Of a stretch of DNA of 64,000 nt, positions 11,097 through 21,903 are shown piece after piece. The stretch lies in contig OX637806.1 in the NCBI GenBank assembly GCA_951802425.1, positions 682,001 to 746,000 of the forward strand, written 5' to 3'. Under the pieces are notes generated by a model. The model saw only the letters and a program-made list of their open reading frames with translations, did no database searches and was not told the origin of the DNA. The stretch is from Clavaria fumosa (taxonomy: Eukaryota; Basidiomycota; Agaricomycetes; Agaricales; Clavariaceae). The position numbers and the translations under genes were made by a program. Within the stretch, counting starts at the first letter, position 1. Every line of letters starts with the position of its first letter.

Positions 11097-14000
11097 TCAG
11101 CTGCCTTTGGCCGGTGTCGTCGTCGTCGTCGTCGCGGAGGTAGTCCCCATTTCCGGCTCACCACCGAACGCCTTCAGCTTCTCCAAGACGCCCGCCATGT
11201 CCTGCGAGTCCATCACCTGCGCAAATGACGGCGGCCGACTCCGCTTCAGATTGTTCGAATACGCGATGGCAGCGGCCGTCGTCGATGACGACGATGACGA
11301 CGACGACCCAATACTGGACGCACCAGACACGCGGCGTAGCGCCCGAGAACTTCGCCGCGACTCGTTCCTCTCCCGCTCGCGCCGCTCCGCGTCCTGTATC
11401 ACCCCCAGTACCGCCACCAGCGCTTCGGCCTTCACCTCCGCTGCTATGTGGCGCGCTTTGCTACTCCTGCCGCTGCCACTGCGGCACCTACCGCCCTCTC
11501 CCGTCGGCGGCACACACTCTGGGATGGCGCTCAGGTTCGACAGGCTTGGTGTCTTGCTCAACGCAGGCACCGAGTGCGTCGTCATCGAGGACGCAGACGA
11601 CGCTGCAGATGAGAAGGATGAGATCGAGGACCGCTTGTCCCCCACACTGTGCGACGAGTCGGATGTCGACGACTCGGACGACCCACCCGCCGCCGCTTTC
11701 GTCTGCTCAACCGGTATCGGCAGCGTGCATGTCGAGCTCACTCGTCGCGCCGTCTTCACACTATCCGAATCCATCCCACGGTACACACCACCTACACCAG
11801 CAGGCCTCGCCACGCTCGGACTTTCACCGTCTACAGGGGTGGCTTTTGAGGATCGCGGCCGTGTGTAACTCTTGGACGCCGACCGTATCGAATGCAAGGA
11901 CGATGACGACTCCACCCTCGTGGGCTTCCGCTCCTCCTGCTTTCGCATCTGCGTCGAGCGCTTACATGTCAATCTGCCGCCACCACCAGAGTTGTCGTCG
12001 CCACTGGTCGAACCTCCGCCGATAGCGGCTGGGGTGGCTGTGGAAGCGCTATTCCGGCTCGACGGATGCGACAGCCCAGCAACGGCAGCGCCTGTGCCGT
12101 TCATCACCAGCCAGCGCAGCCCTTGCAACTCCTTCTCTCGCTTCTCCGCGTCCGCTTCGAGCGTCCCGATCCGTAGCTCCAAGGCGGCCTTTTCCTCCCG
12201 GTGCTTTTGAGTCACTGCCACCAGGCGAGCAGCAAGCTCGTCAAACCGCGCCATCTGCGCTGCTAAAGCCTGCTGCAACTCCTCCCGCGATGACGACGGC
12301 GTGTCCGTCCTACTTTCCCCGTTACTCATAGCCGGGTCCCTCGTCGTGCTCCCAGCCTTCCTTGAAGGCCCGGTAGATGAAGACGTGGAGGAAGGAGAAG
12401 AGGAGTGTGTCCGTGGTGGTAAATTCGCCACAATTTTTGTCGTGGATGTCATTGTTGCCTGCGACGGCCTGCGCACCATCAGACTCGGTGGGATAATAGA
12501 TATGGTATGCGCCCTCGGTCGCGATTCGGCCGTATTAACAGACAGGTTTGAACTGGGAGTCCCTGTGGTCGCTGTCACGGTCCCACTGGCGAACCTATGC
12601 GAATCCGGCGTGCGCGGGAGCGGAATCGCCGGCGGGCCCGGTACAGCAAGGCCGGGAGACAAGCACAGCGAAGATGATGACGACGACGATGTTAGTTGGG
12701 GTGTTGGCGGCACCCGAGTCGGGAGCCGTGGCGACTCAGACTTCGTGTTGGTGGTTGCAACAGCGGCGAGCACCGAGAGATCAACGAGACTCCGGCTCCC
12801 GTTCGTGCTCGTGCAGGACGCAGTGGTCCAGCGTTTGCTGATGCGGCGCTCTCCACTGTTGCGGCGGTGGCGGCCACCGTCACTCTCCTCCCCCGAGTCG
12901 AGATCGACAGGCGTGCCGAGCGCGGTCTCGAGCACCTTGACGACTGAGGCGGAGTGTTGCGCGCGGCGAAGACTCCTCGTGGGGTCCGCAACTGATGGTC
13001 TGGCGGTCGGCGAGGATATGACTGTCCCCGAGTTTGGGTTCAATACGATCACCGCATCGTCCAGCGGTGTTTGAGGGGCACTATGTACCGACGCGCCTAC
13101 CCCTCGTGTCATACTTGACGTATCAGACAAAGAAGTGCCTGGGGTATTAGAAACGATGGTGTTCAAATGTGGCTGCTCTGAAAGATCATCCCTGGTAGAT
13201 TCAGTGCTCGGAGTGCTTGGGTGAGTGTCCAATTGTGAGGTTGTGGGCCGAGGAGAGCGCGTGAAAACAGGAACCGACAGCGCATAGCGTTGTGACTCTA
13301 GAGGGTCTGATGGGGGTGCGAGTGAAAGAGTGATTGTCGGATGCTTGGCTCGAGGAACAGGCGAACGGGTGCCACTGCTGCGCGAACGCAGCGACTCGAC
13401 AGAGGTTTTGCGCGCAGGACGGGCTATTTTTGGTACCGGGCCGAAACGGACCGGAGGTATTCTCGATTTGGTAGGCGTGAAGTGAGCGGCGAATTTGGCG
13501 GCGAGCGAAGCAGATGACGTGCTGGGGGTAGTGGTAGTGGCGGTGGTAGTGGCGGTACCGTTGTTGCTGACAGGCCCGGTGCGGGGCCCGGGTAAGGATT
13601 GATTGTACGAGATGTCGCTCGAAGGAGAGATCATCAAGACGACATGGCTGTAGAACTGGAATCAGACAGACCATGCGAAAGAATTAGGGTCGTTACAAAA
13701 AGGGACACAATAGCAAATGTCTGGCGAAGGCCCATGTTTTCGACCGTGCACAGGTTTCCCTGTCCAAGATGGCAGCTCCCAAACGAAGCGACACGTCTCC
13801 GACGCCAATCACCGTGACTGGTCCAAGGAACGCATGTGATGAAGGTGAATGACATACCCATTACTGAACGATTTACGGGTTGTGTTGGGAGGCAGAGGGA
13901 GTTCCTGTTGGGCGCGTTGGTAGGTCGGAGACGGCTGCTCTGTAGAACTGATGGACTTTTTCCTGCTACGACCGAGAAAAAGCATACGTGGCCGTTTGCT

Positions 14001-14150
14001 CTTGATCGAGTGAAGGGACTCCGCGCGGGTGGAGTTCGTGGGCTGTTGAACGTCATCAGGTGGAAGAATGGGTAACCGTGGGCCACCTCGCAAGAAGTCG
14101 GCGAGATCTGACGTCTTGGTGCGCAGTTTGTGAGTGGAAGAGAGCGACAT
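11097..14150 (-). CDS. Serine-rich 947-residue protein with a central coiled coil, unknown function
   Basis: Two exons, 14150-13858 (97 codons plus 2 bases) and 13647-11097, join in frame across a 210-bp intron (gtatgt to ctacag). The exon 2 frame contains no ATG that would serve as a better start, and exon 1 begins MSLSSTHK. The protein is rich in Ser, Thr and Pro throughout. A segment around residues 550-610 has a regular heptad-like pattern of Leu, Ala, Glu and Lys (QQALAAQMARFDELAARLV and following), which predicts a coiled coil. The last 100 residues are duplicated in broken form at 5181-5491. No catalytic motif, signal peptide or membrane segment was seen. The composition suggests a disordered scaffold or regulatory protein; no named family is recognised. 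Confidence 0.75.
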
Positions 14151-17100
14151 TGGTGAGCAGGATACGTAGACGAAGAAATATATGGGGAAAAGACGGCGTT
14201 TAGGTTGTGCGAGCGGAATGAGAGACGTTAGTTATTTGCAAATGAAGGTCAAGGAACGGTGAATCTTGTTACGGCAGAGAGAGCACAGAACGTAGAGGTG
14301 GATGGGTTTTGACCTGATGAAAGGTCAGGAGGATGAGGAGAGAGAGAAAGGAGGGAGATAGAATGCAAAAGACCGTCAAGATACAAGTGTTACTGTGATA
14401 TGTGGGATGTGAAGGCTGAAGAGGTAAACTTACCCGCACGGTGTTCTCCTCTTGCACGGTTGAGAAAGCCGCTCAATTATGATTGACGTGTAATATAATT
14501 TTATGGCAGAAAAGCTCAGAAAGAAAAAAAAGAAAAAAAGAAGAAAAAAAAAAACATACAGACCAAAGTTTGCCTTTTCCGTTAGTTCGTGCTATGGAGT
14601 TGTTGATCAGAAGCGAAAAATTTGATTTCTTTTTTCCTTTTCGTCTTTTTTTGCCATAAGGATAAGGAAATTTCGCATTGTTCAGGGGGGGGGGTAGAGA
14701 TCTCATGGGAAGTCGGATCTTCGCAATCCCTTACAGCATCGCGTTTCATCGAACCAAGTGAAGACACGGTCAACCATGTGGAGTAGTGTTCTGATGCAAC
14801 AGCAATGGCCACTGATTCCCGTGCGGACTAGCGGAGGCGAAGGGAAGTCAAGAGTTACAGTGAGATGAGGGCGGCTTACAAGTCCCCGTTCATTGGTCAG
14901 CCAAACTCTTGGGTCTCTAAGGATGGAAAACGGTAGTGTGATGTTTTGCTCTCTTTTTCCGTCGCGGTCAGGTCCATCCGGTGCCGACCCTTGCTCGTCT
15001 CCGCCTTCCTCGCGACGAAGTGTGCAACAATGCCGCTTGTCGGTGCTTGGTACTGCTCGACGTTGCTCTCACTCTTGCTCTTGCTCAGGCCGATCCCACA
15101 ATGCCTTATTCTTCCTACTAGTCGCTGTTGAGAATGGCCTCAAGCCTCGTAGATATGCTTCAAGCTGAACCTTTGATGCACAGGGACGGGGGAAAATGAA
15201 AAAACTCTCACCGGTGTCATCATCTGTCGGGTATCATGCTCTGCGCATTACACGCGAGTGCGAAGGGGTAGCAAAGCTTAGGGACCAACTCAGATAACGA
15301 ACCCCAACGTGCCGCTCGATGATGGGGGCCGTCTATCGTCCCTATGCAAACACACAGCCTCCTCAACCCCCGACATGAAAAGCCCCCAAAATGAGTGTCC
15401 CCATCTATGACCCTGCGGCACTCAGCGCGAGCAAAAGCCACGCTGTCTCTTGGCCATCGCCGCGGCTCAAGTTGCAGGATCAGATTGACTAGAGAATTCA
15501 GGGGCAAAAAGTATCGCGTAGCGCTTGACTTCGTACGCCGAGAGCCCATCAGTCCTTGACCGGCCTGACCTTTTAGCCTCGACTTCCTCAAAATTGGTAT
15601 GTTCAAAGAGACATTTACGAAATGAGGGGTTCTCCCGAATCCCCCACCCTGGACACTTGCGATTTTTCTTCCACGCACCATGAAGACAACCCCCCCATCA
15701 ATTATGAGAGCATCCAGGACGAGAGATTGACGGGCTTGAGAAAGTCGCTTGGCACCCACACCCCTTCATGCACTGCCCATCGTCGTCGCCGTCGCCTTGC
15801 TTTTCAGTCTGCAGAAAAGCTGAATACTGTCTAACTTCACCACCCCAGACTCCCATTGTCGTTCGCAAAGATGTATTCTCGAGGTGTCTTCTGCCCCTCA
15901 CCGCCGCTCCGCGCGACTGGGAACAACAATAATGGTTTAGCGTCCTTCCGGCTGTTCCGGATTCTTTCCCAAGCCTAGAGGCTATGCTTAGAGTCCATTC
16001 GATGTACTCACGTCGTCTATCTGAGCTCATCGAATACAGCCAACAAAAAAAAAGAGAACAAAAAGAAGATCGTCGTCGAAGTGAAACTCGACACCGCATT
16101 GCTGGTACAAGACAGAAGAGATGCACGACATAAACGATCTACTGCCGATAAGTCTGCTGCTTGTGACAATCGGCCTGGTAAAGGGGTACCGACGAACAGG
16201 AATGATGATTATCACGCACCCCCGATTCCCAGAGGAGAAAACGCGGCCACAGGGGGTGTTGGGGTCGACAATACACGCGCGCAGCGGCAAGACACACCTG
16301 TGACCGTTCGCACCTCTGATGCACTCGCCTCCTCCGTGCGCGTGGGTGCCCAGGAATTCTTGAGCTTGGACCGTTCCCGCGCCTCCGAGGGCGCGTGTTG
16401 TTCCTCAACTCGGACCAGAGAGGCAGAAAGGCAAAAAGGAAAAGTGAAAGAGGTTAGATCATAACATGTGGCGCGGCGAAAAGCAAGCGTGGTGCGTGGA
16501 ATGCGACAATACAGCGTCCTGATGGAGGAAAAGAATTGCGTGCCCAAAATGCAGCCAGAAATCAGCAAGAAATATTCAGTTTCAGCGTTACAGTGGCAGA
16601 AACTGTTGTTGATTCACGTGGGCACACGCGCACCTTTACGATCCTCATATCTGAAGACTTCCCCAGCAGCTCTCTGCGCATGGTGCAATCACAACCTTTT
16701 CGAGGATCGCATGCCCTAGGAACATGTCCGCTCCTGTTTCGACGAATATGGCTGCGATCTCTCTCGTCCGAGGCAAGAGGTTTGTTCAGCGTCTCTAATG
16801 GTGCTATAGCTCCTGCGTGGCGGTCGGAGGCGTGAGTTTCGCAGTGAAATGAGAATGGTATGGACCAACGTTCTTGACTTCCTACGCGCCTCGATTATTC
16901 CCTCCAGTGTTCGCGCCCCGAGAGATATCCCGCGAGGTATATACAAGTCAACGAGACGTCATGGACTCGCGGGCTATCAGCGTGACGCTGCGAACCGTGT
17001 ATTGCCCCCAACTAACCAATCTCGCTCATACAACGAAAGGTACGTTCTAGGTTCATCGCATTTTGAACGTGCTTCATCGTGCCAATAGCTTATATTCGTC

Positions 17101-18896
17101 CCGTCCTTGCCTCCCATCTAGATACTTGTGTTCTCTCACTTTAGTCTCTATCTACTCTCCTCGCTACTCCTTCATTTTCATTTCATCTCACCATTCCGTC
17201 GGGTCGGGCATTCCCAACCTCGCACCCAACCCGATATTTAGCGTGTCGCATAGCGCTTCGCTTGGAGCACGGAAGCGCAGCAATCTTCACGCCTTTCTGA
17301 TAGTTATGTGCACGTTATGTGCACGAGTGCCCCAGCTCGGATCAGTGAAGCTAACAAGAAACTCAAATTTCTCGAAATGGGGGTGGTGGACAATATTACA
17401 CGACGGCGATGGCTAGACGTGCGGCCGTTCCCGCCCCCTCAACACCCATTGAAGGCAAGTATGTTCCCCCGCTCGGACCAGAGAAGCAGAAGAGCAAGAG
17501 GGGTGGTTCAGTCATACGATAATAGAACAATGAGAATCCACGTAACCATCTATAGAGAAACGAAGATGCGTGCCAAAAAGCTGCGAGCAGGAAGAAATCA
17601 GCGAAAAATATCACTTGGCTCTAAAAGCAGAAGAATGTAAGGATTGGGCTGTGAGGAACCCTATGCATTTCTACTCGCAGAGATAATAGAGGGTAATGCG
17701 ACCGATCAGTCACGGGTATCAGCCTAGCACCATTTATATGACACACAAGTTCCGAGAGGGATGAAGCGATCATCTATCAACTCCAACGGTCACACAACCA
17801 ATGGAAAGGCAACAACATTCTCCAGAAGTGCCAAACGAACAAAGGACCAGCGCGTGACGGTGGAGAGGGAGCAAGCCAAGAATGCTCTAGACAAGGGTCA
17901 CGAGCACTGGCGGAGAAATGATGACGAAGACCTCACACCGCCTCCACCACAATGATCAACGGAAGGGGAAAATGTGCTTCGTTGAGCTTGTTTCTGTCGC
18001 AGCTGGTGCGTTCCTGATGGCGGGAGCGAACAAGGAGCTCTACTAAACCCGATCGCGTTCAGTGAGGATGCTACGTGTGGATATTGAAGGCTTTATTTGA
18101 TGCAAGACAAAGCCAGAGCAAGGCTGCTTCTGCTCGGCAGCATGCTGGATGTACCCCCGTGATGGACAACCCCAAAGGACAGGTGACGTAGTCTCCATTT
18201 GTCTCGTAACCAGACCAATCTGCGAGAAGTAACACGGCGGAGGTATTCAACTGGCGTAAACTCATCGTCGCGTCAAACGTACTTGAACGGCGGGATCGCG
18301 ACTAAGTCTGCTTGTCATTGCACTCCTGCCGAACAGGTCGAGGACCTTTCCAGGGGATATGATTATTACAACGGCATCATTCATCGCCGGCAGAAGTAAA
18401 ACTAAACTGGTGTGTATTTCCTCCAACCTGAGTTCCGTGAAACGGTCGAGATAACGGTCTGTCAGTCTCTGGAACATCTCTCGCATCTAGGCTTCCAGAC
18501 GTCGACCCTCATCGCTACGACCTTGCGAGCATGATCATCCTCAGATATCATAGAACTGGCACGCCGCCTAAGCAAGTAGTCCGGAAGGCGCTCTTTTCTC
18601 CTTACTGTAAGCACGTGTCAAGAGCCTGTGAACGAGTGGATTTCATCTTGAATGAAACCTCTATCGTGCAAGGGAAGCGCAACATGGAAGAAGAGACATC
18701 CGTGTTTCCAGGCTAAAGGCCACACAGAGGATCACTACGCTGCGAGTCTCGTACCCTTTTTTTCTTCAAGGAGGAGGGCGACAAAAATTACACACACTAC
18801 TAGCATAAACACCCACACGGGGGGGGCTCACAAAGACGCTCGCGTCGCGTCACAAAAAAAAAGCAGAGCTACCGCCCGCCACTCACAATCGAAACG
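14151..18896. other. 4.7 kb without a supportable gene
   Basis: The left end holds the 5' flank of the serine-rich gene, including CT-rich sequence and poly-A/T tracts at 14520-14560. Several open frames exist (for example 15220-15759 minus and 16081-16464 plus), but none has protein-like composition, a good splice partner or a recognisable motif. Two weakly similar blocks, about 16390-16600 and 17450-17640, look like an old direct duplication (shared word tcggaccagaga). Confidence 0.5.
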
Positions 18897-20080
18897 TCAC
18901 CCCCAGAGCTCTTCCGCGTTCAGCTCCCGGGGCACCCTCACCGCGCTATCCTCGCCTGCCCGTCGGTTGCCGTTGCCGTGCTCAGCCTCTCCTTCGCGTG
19001 CGTCCTCCGGCAGCGCGATCGGCCCGTGCTGCTTGCGCCGCTTCCTGAACGCCATCCACGCCATGCTGCAGACCAGCGCGAGCGGGTGCAGCACCGTGAA
19101 CACGATCTCCGTAACCTGCAGCCATTCATTCCCCGCCCCACGCGCCAGCCGTCGTCAGTGCCCCCGCGCCTCAAGAGAAGCAAGCCACGACTCACAACAA
19201 TCATGCCAGGGACCAGGTCCGCGCTCCAGACGCTGATACAGATCCACGTCGCCGCCACACACCACACAATGTCGCGGCGCACGACGACGACGAGCAGACC
19301 GAGCAGGTTCACCCCGAGCACCACGAGGAGCCCCGGCCAGGGCGTCACGCTGTATCCGGGGCTCGATGGCTGGTGGTACATGCCGAGCGCGATGCTGATC
19401 GGGGGGAAGCAAACCCAAGCAGTAGGTTAGCAAAAATCCGGGGGAGGGGAGTAGAAGGCAGAAACCGCACAAGAGTGAGATAGGGAAGAGCATCGAGAGG
19501 GGCAGGATGAGGAAGAAGCGCATCGGCGCATGTACGAGCGCGGTGTCGAACGGGCGCGCGCCGGTCGGTTCGTGGTACACGAACAGCACCACGTTCGCGT
19601 ATACGAGCAGCAGCAGGAGCACGCCCTGCAGCACGGTCGCGGCGACGAACGCCTGCATGACCCACGCGACCGCCCAGAAGGCCATGACCCAGTTCGCGCC
19701 CATGAGAGATATGCCGACGCCCTTGACGAGCGTCCGCTTCGTCTCTGGCTTGCGCGCGAGGACGAGCAGCAGGCAGAAGCCGACTTGGAAGATGTAGATG
19801 GCGAGGATGTATGCCGCGGCGACGGCTGGCCGCGGGGAGATGGAGGTCGGATACAGCTTGGAGATTCTGCCTGCATTTGAGGTACAGGCAAGCCTTCTAT
19901 TAGTTACGCACAACAAGATAAAGAAGAAACTTTACCGATTCCCGGTTTGGCGGCCAACGAGCACACTAGCACGGTCACCATGTTGATGAGGAGAGAGAAC
20001 GGTGTGAGGACCTGGAGCCTGACGAGAGCCAGGTACTCCTTTACAGCAGGATCGTCGAAGTTGACGGGTAGTGAATCCAT
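18897..20080 (-). CDS. Polytopic membrane protein, unknown function (possibly DUF1774-type)
   Basis: Four exons, 20080-19936, 19870-19471, 19394-19196 and 19115-18897, join in frame into 320 residues; introns are 65, 76 and 80 bp with GT-AG ends. At least six or seven hydrophobic stretches are visible: residues about 25-45, 65-90, 100-140 (two), 150-175, 195-240 (two) and one near 250-270. The C-terminal tail is charged (begins FRKRRKQ) and probably faces the cytosol. No signal peptide is needed. The overall form resembles fungal uncharacterised membrane proteins grouped as DUF1774, but I could not match a diagnostic motif, so the family is a guess. Its upstream region faces the tRNA-Ala gene. 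Confidence 0.72.
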
Positions 20081-20331
20081 GGTTGAGAACCGCAGTATTG
20101 AGGGATGAGCAAAGGGTGGTAAGACAGAGTGGGGAGTGCCCGCTTTTCAAAGCACGACGTCATAGGCTCGGAGTCGCAGCACCTGACGAGTGATCCAATT
20201 CAGTCAAAGACGTGCAACACACCACCCTCCTTTCGCCGTCGAGTCGGACGTTGCACAGAAGAGACGTTGACACAAACGAGTACTTCGCCGAGGAGAGGAA
20301 GAAAAAAAAACTGTGAAAGAAAAAAAACGAG

Positions 20332-20336
20332 AAAAA
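20332..20336 (-). terminator. RNA polymerase III oligo-T terminator of tRNA-Ala
   Basis: Read on the minus strand, a run of five T starts three bases after the discriminator base of the tRNA, with more T runs just beyond (20310-20328). Confidence 0.7.
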
Positions 20337-20339
20337 TTA

Positions 20340-20425
20340 TGGACACACCCGGAATTGAACCGGGGACCTCCCGCAGCTTAGCAGTGATGCTAAGCGGGCG
20401 CGATAACCAACTACACTATGTGCCC
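20340..20425 (-). tRNA. tRNA-Ala (anticodon AGC) with a 12-nt intron
   Basis: Read on the minus strand, G1 is at 20425 and the discriminator A is at 20340. The acceptor GGGCACA pairs with TGTGTCC, including G3 opposite T70, the alanine identity pair. The anticodon stem CCCGC/GCGGG encloses TT-AGC-A, then a 12-nt insert whose GCTAA can pair with the anticodon loop, then the last loop base; this is the canonical intron position after base 37. The T arm is CCCGG-TTCAATT-CCGGG. The D stem is weak (three good pairs). The A and B box elements are visible in the D and T arms. It lies 151 bp upstream of the Hig1-domain gene, in the opposite direction. Confidence 0.92.
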
Positions 20426-20576
20426 CTTGACTATCTATCTAAGAATACAATACTCAACCGCCAATTGCCCGTCTTCAGCCGGCATCCCGGACTCCCTTTA
20501 TTCGACCGACCCCACCTCGAAAGCCTGACACCGCGCGTCCAACTGGGCTTGGTTGGAACTTTGAGATCGTAACAAG

Positions 20577-21081
20577 ATGCAGGGGAAAGCCGAGGCAGCC
20601 ACTCTGCCAGGCGACTGGAAAGTCGGGGAAACATGGAAAGAAAAAGCCCTGCGCAAGTTCAAAACCAACCCTTTCATCTACCTCGGTGCGTGTGATCCAC
20701 CCCCACCCCCCATCGCCACATCTCCCTGACCAGTCAACGCACGCACGACCCCCGCACACCCCTTCTCTCCCCGCAGGCATGGCAGCGACGGTCGGCGCCT
20801 TCGTGCAGGCGGGCGTCGCGATGCGCCGCGGACAGCCGCAGCGGATGAACTACTGGATGCGCATGCGCGTGCTCATGCAGGGGCTCACCGTCGTCGCCCT
20901 CGCGGCCGGGGTGTACCAGCTGCGCGGGGCGGGGGGCGTCTGGGGTGCGCCCGCCGCCGCCGCCGCGAAGGGCGCGGATGCGGAGGGGGAGGCGGAGCGG
21001 GAGCGGGAGGAGTTCAGGCGGAGGCTTGCGCGGGCGGAGCAGGCGCATGAGACGGAGAAGGACGGCGGGGGCCGCGTGTAG
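20577..21081 (+). CDS. RCF1: Hig1-domain protein of the mitochondrial inner membrane, Rcf1-like
   Basis: Exons 20577-20685 and 20777-21081 give 137 residues. Residues 25-90 match the hypoxia-induced (Hig1) domain: a KFKTNPFIYLG entry, a first hydrophobic helix (MAATVGAFVQAGVAM), an intervening basic loop with the RxRxxxQ signature (RMRVLMQ) and a second helix (LTVVALAAGVYQL). In yeast this family includes Rcf1 and Rcf2, which associate with cytochrome c oxidase and the III-IV supercomplex. A charged Glu/Arg-rich C-terminal tail, probably coiled coil, fits Rcf1 rather than a minimal Hig1 protein. The gene converges with ISD11, another mitochondrial protein gene. Domain confidence is high; the choice of Rcf1 over a paralogue is inference. 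Confidence 0.88.
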
Positions 21082-21399
21082 CGCCGTGTCCCGTCGATGG
21101 GCGGCCATTCTGCACGAACGGACTTGCGATGGTTGCTAGAATGCGTTGATGGGCACGGTGCTCAGTGCTCAGCGGCGGGCTTGGCCGCAACGTGAATGAG
21201 TGCGGGCCAATAGGCTGAGTTTTCGCGATCCTTGGGTTCTACAGCAACGCATAGACTACGCTTCCAAGACCAAATCATATCATGTAACCCCTGGTGTGTA
21301 TCTCGAATATGAACCGTGCTCTCCAGGCCCACCCGCTCCAAAACGGCCGGTATATCCCTCCCAGCCCAGACCAACCCATGCCCCAACCCCTTCGCTCCG
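21082..21399. other. Convergent intergenic region between RCF1-like and ISD11 genes
   Basis: The 318 bp must hold both transcript ends. No gene or repeat is seen. Confidence 0.5.
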
Positions 21400-21768
21400 T
21401 TAGTTGTGGTTAGATCGTAACCGCGTCCCCTGCTCCTCCACCACCAGCCGCGAGCCTCCATACAGCTGGTTGACGACCACGCTGCGTCGCAGCGCAGAAA
21501 GGTCCTTCAAGGCCTCCGCATACATCGCGCCCACCCTCTGCGGCTCTTTCTCTGCCTGCGGTGCCCCGTCAACGAGCGCAGACAGCGCGAACGGACAAAC
21601 GCCGGTGGGGGGGGGGGAGACGAACGAACGCACCTGCATGGCGCGGAACACATACTTCGTGCGGCGGAGGAAGTACTCACGGAAGTTGTATGAGCTGAAC
21701 GCGCGCGAGGTGCGCAGCGTCGAGGCATACAGGCTCAGAATCGCCCTGGGCGTTGGTGAGGAGGCCAT
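21400..21768 (-). CDS. ISD11: ISD11 (LYRM4-type LYR protein), cofactor of the mitochondrial cysteine desulfurase
   Basis: Exons 21768-21634 (45 codons) and 21555-21400 (51 codons plus stop) encode 96 residues, the usual length for Isd11. The N-terminal part contains the LYR-family signature in the form LSLYAS..LR, followed by YNFREYFLRRTKYVFR, the most conserved block of Isd11. The C-terminal half ends with the LRRSVVVNQLY..SRLVVE pattern typical of the family. Isd11 stabilises Nfs1 in the matrix complex that makes iron-sulfur clusters, together with acyl-carrier protein. The third LYR position is Ala here rather than Arg, a substitution at a position that also varies in fungi. The start ATG at 21768 was chosen because upstream in-frame sequence lacks conservation features and lies in the shared promoter. 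Confidence 0.9.
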   Translation of the reverse strand: MASSPTPRAILSLYASTLRTSRAFSSYNFREYFLRRTKYVFRAMQVRSFVSPPPTGVCPFALSALVDGAPQAEKEPQRVGAMYAEALKDLSALRRSVVVNQLYGGSRLVVEEQGTRLRSNHN

Positions 21769-21903
21769 GGCGTTTCGCCGGGTGCCGACACCCCGCGCGC
21801 CGAGACACACGTGCTCTGCGCTTTTGCTGCGCGGCGTGAGCGAAAAGCACAGGTCCACAACAGGCGGGGCCAAGGTCGCGCTTGTCTTTCCCTTCTCACC
21901 ACC
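21769..21903. promoter_or_regulatory. Short shared promoter between divergent ISD11 and PQ-loop genes
   Basis: Only 135 bp separate the two start codons, which are on opposite strands. Both core promoters and both 5' leaders must fit here or overlap coding sequence. No TATA box was seen. Confidence 0.6.

Larger units (their letters stand above)
8231..11415 (-). repeat. Right arm of a large inverted duplication
   Basis: This arm mirrors 5181-8225. Its outer end lies inside the coding sequence of the intact 947-residue serine-rich gene (about 300 bp of its 3' end), so the right side carries the original locus and the left arm the copied fragment. Between 9185 and 11096 there is no gene, only sequence shared with the left arm and, in part, with 4546-5180. 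Confidence 0.85.

Noticed and set aside
15220..15759. A 179-codon minus-strand open frame in the gene-poor interval
   Set aside because: The composition is not protein-like, there is no motif, the first in-frame codon used as start is uncertain, and no splice partner was found.
17761..17955. A 64-codon plus-strand frame beginning MKRSSINSNGH
   Set aside because: It has an ATG and a somewhat protein-like basic composition, but no promoter, neighbouring exon or recognisable relative. Too short to support alone.
20341..20572. An open frame starting MDTPGIEPGTSRS across the tRNA gene
   Set aside because: It is the well-known artefact of translating the complement of a tRNA T-arm.
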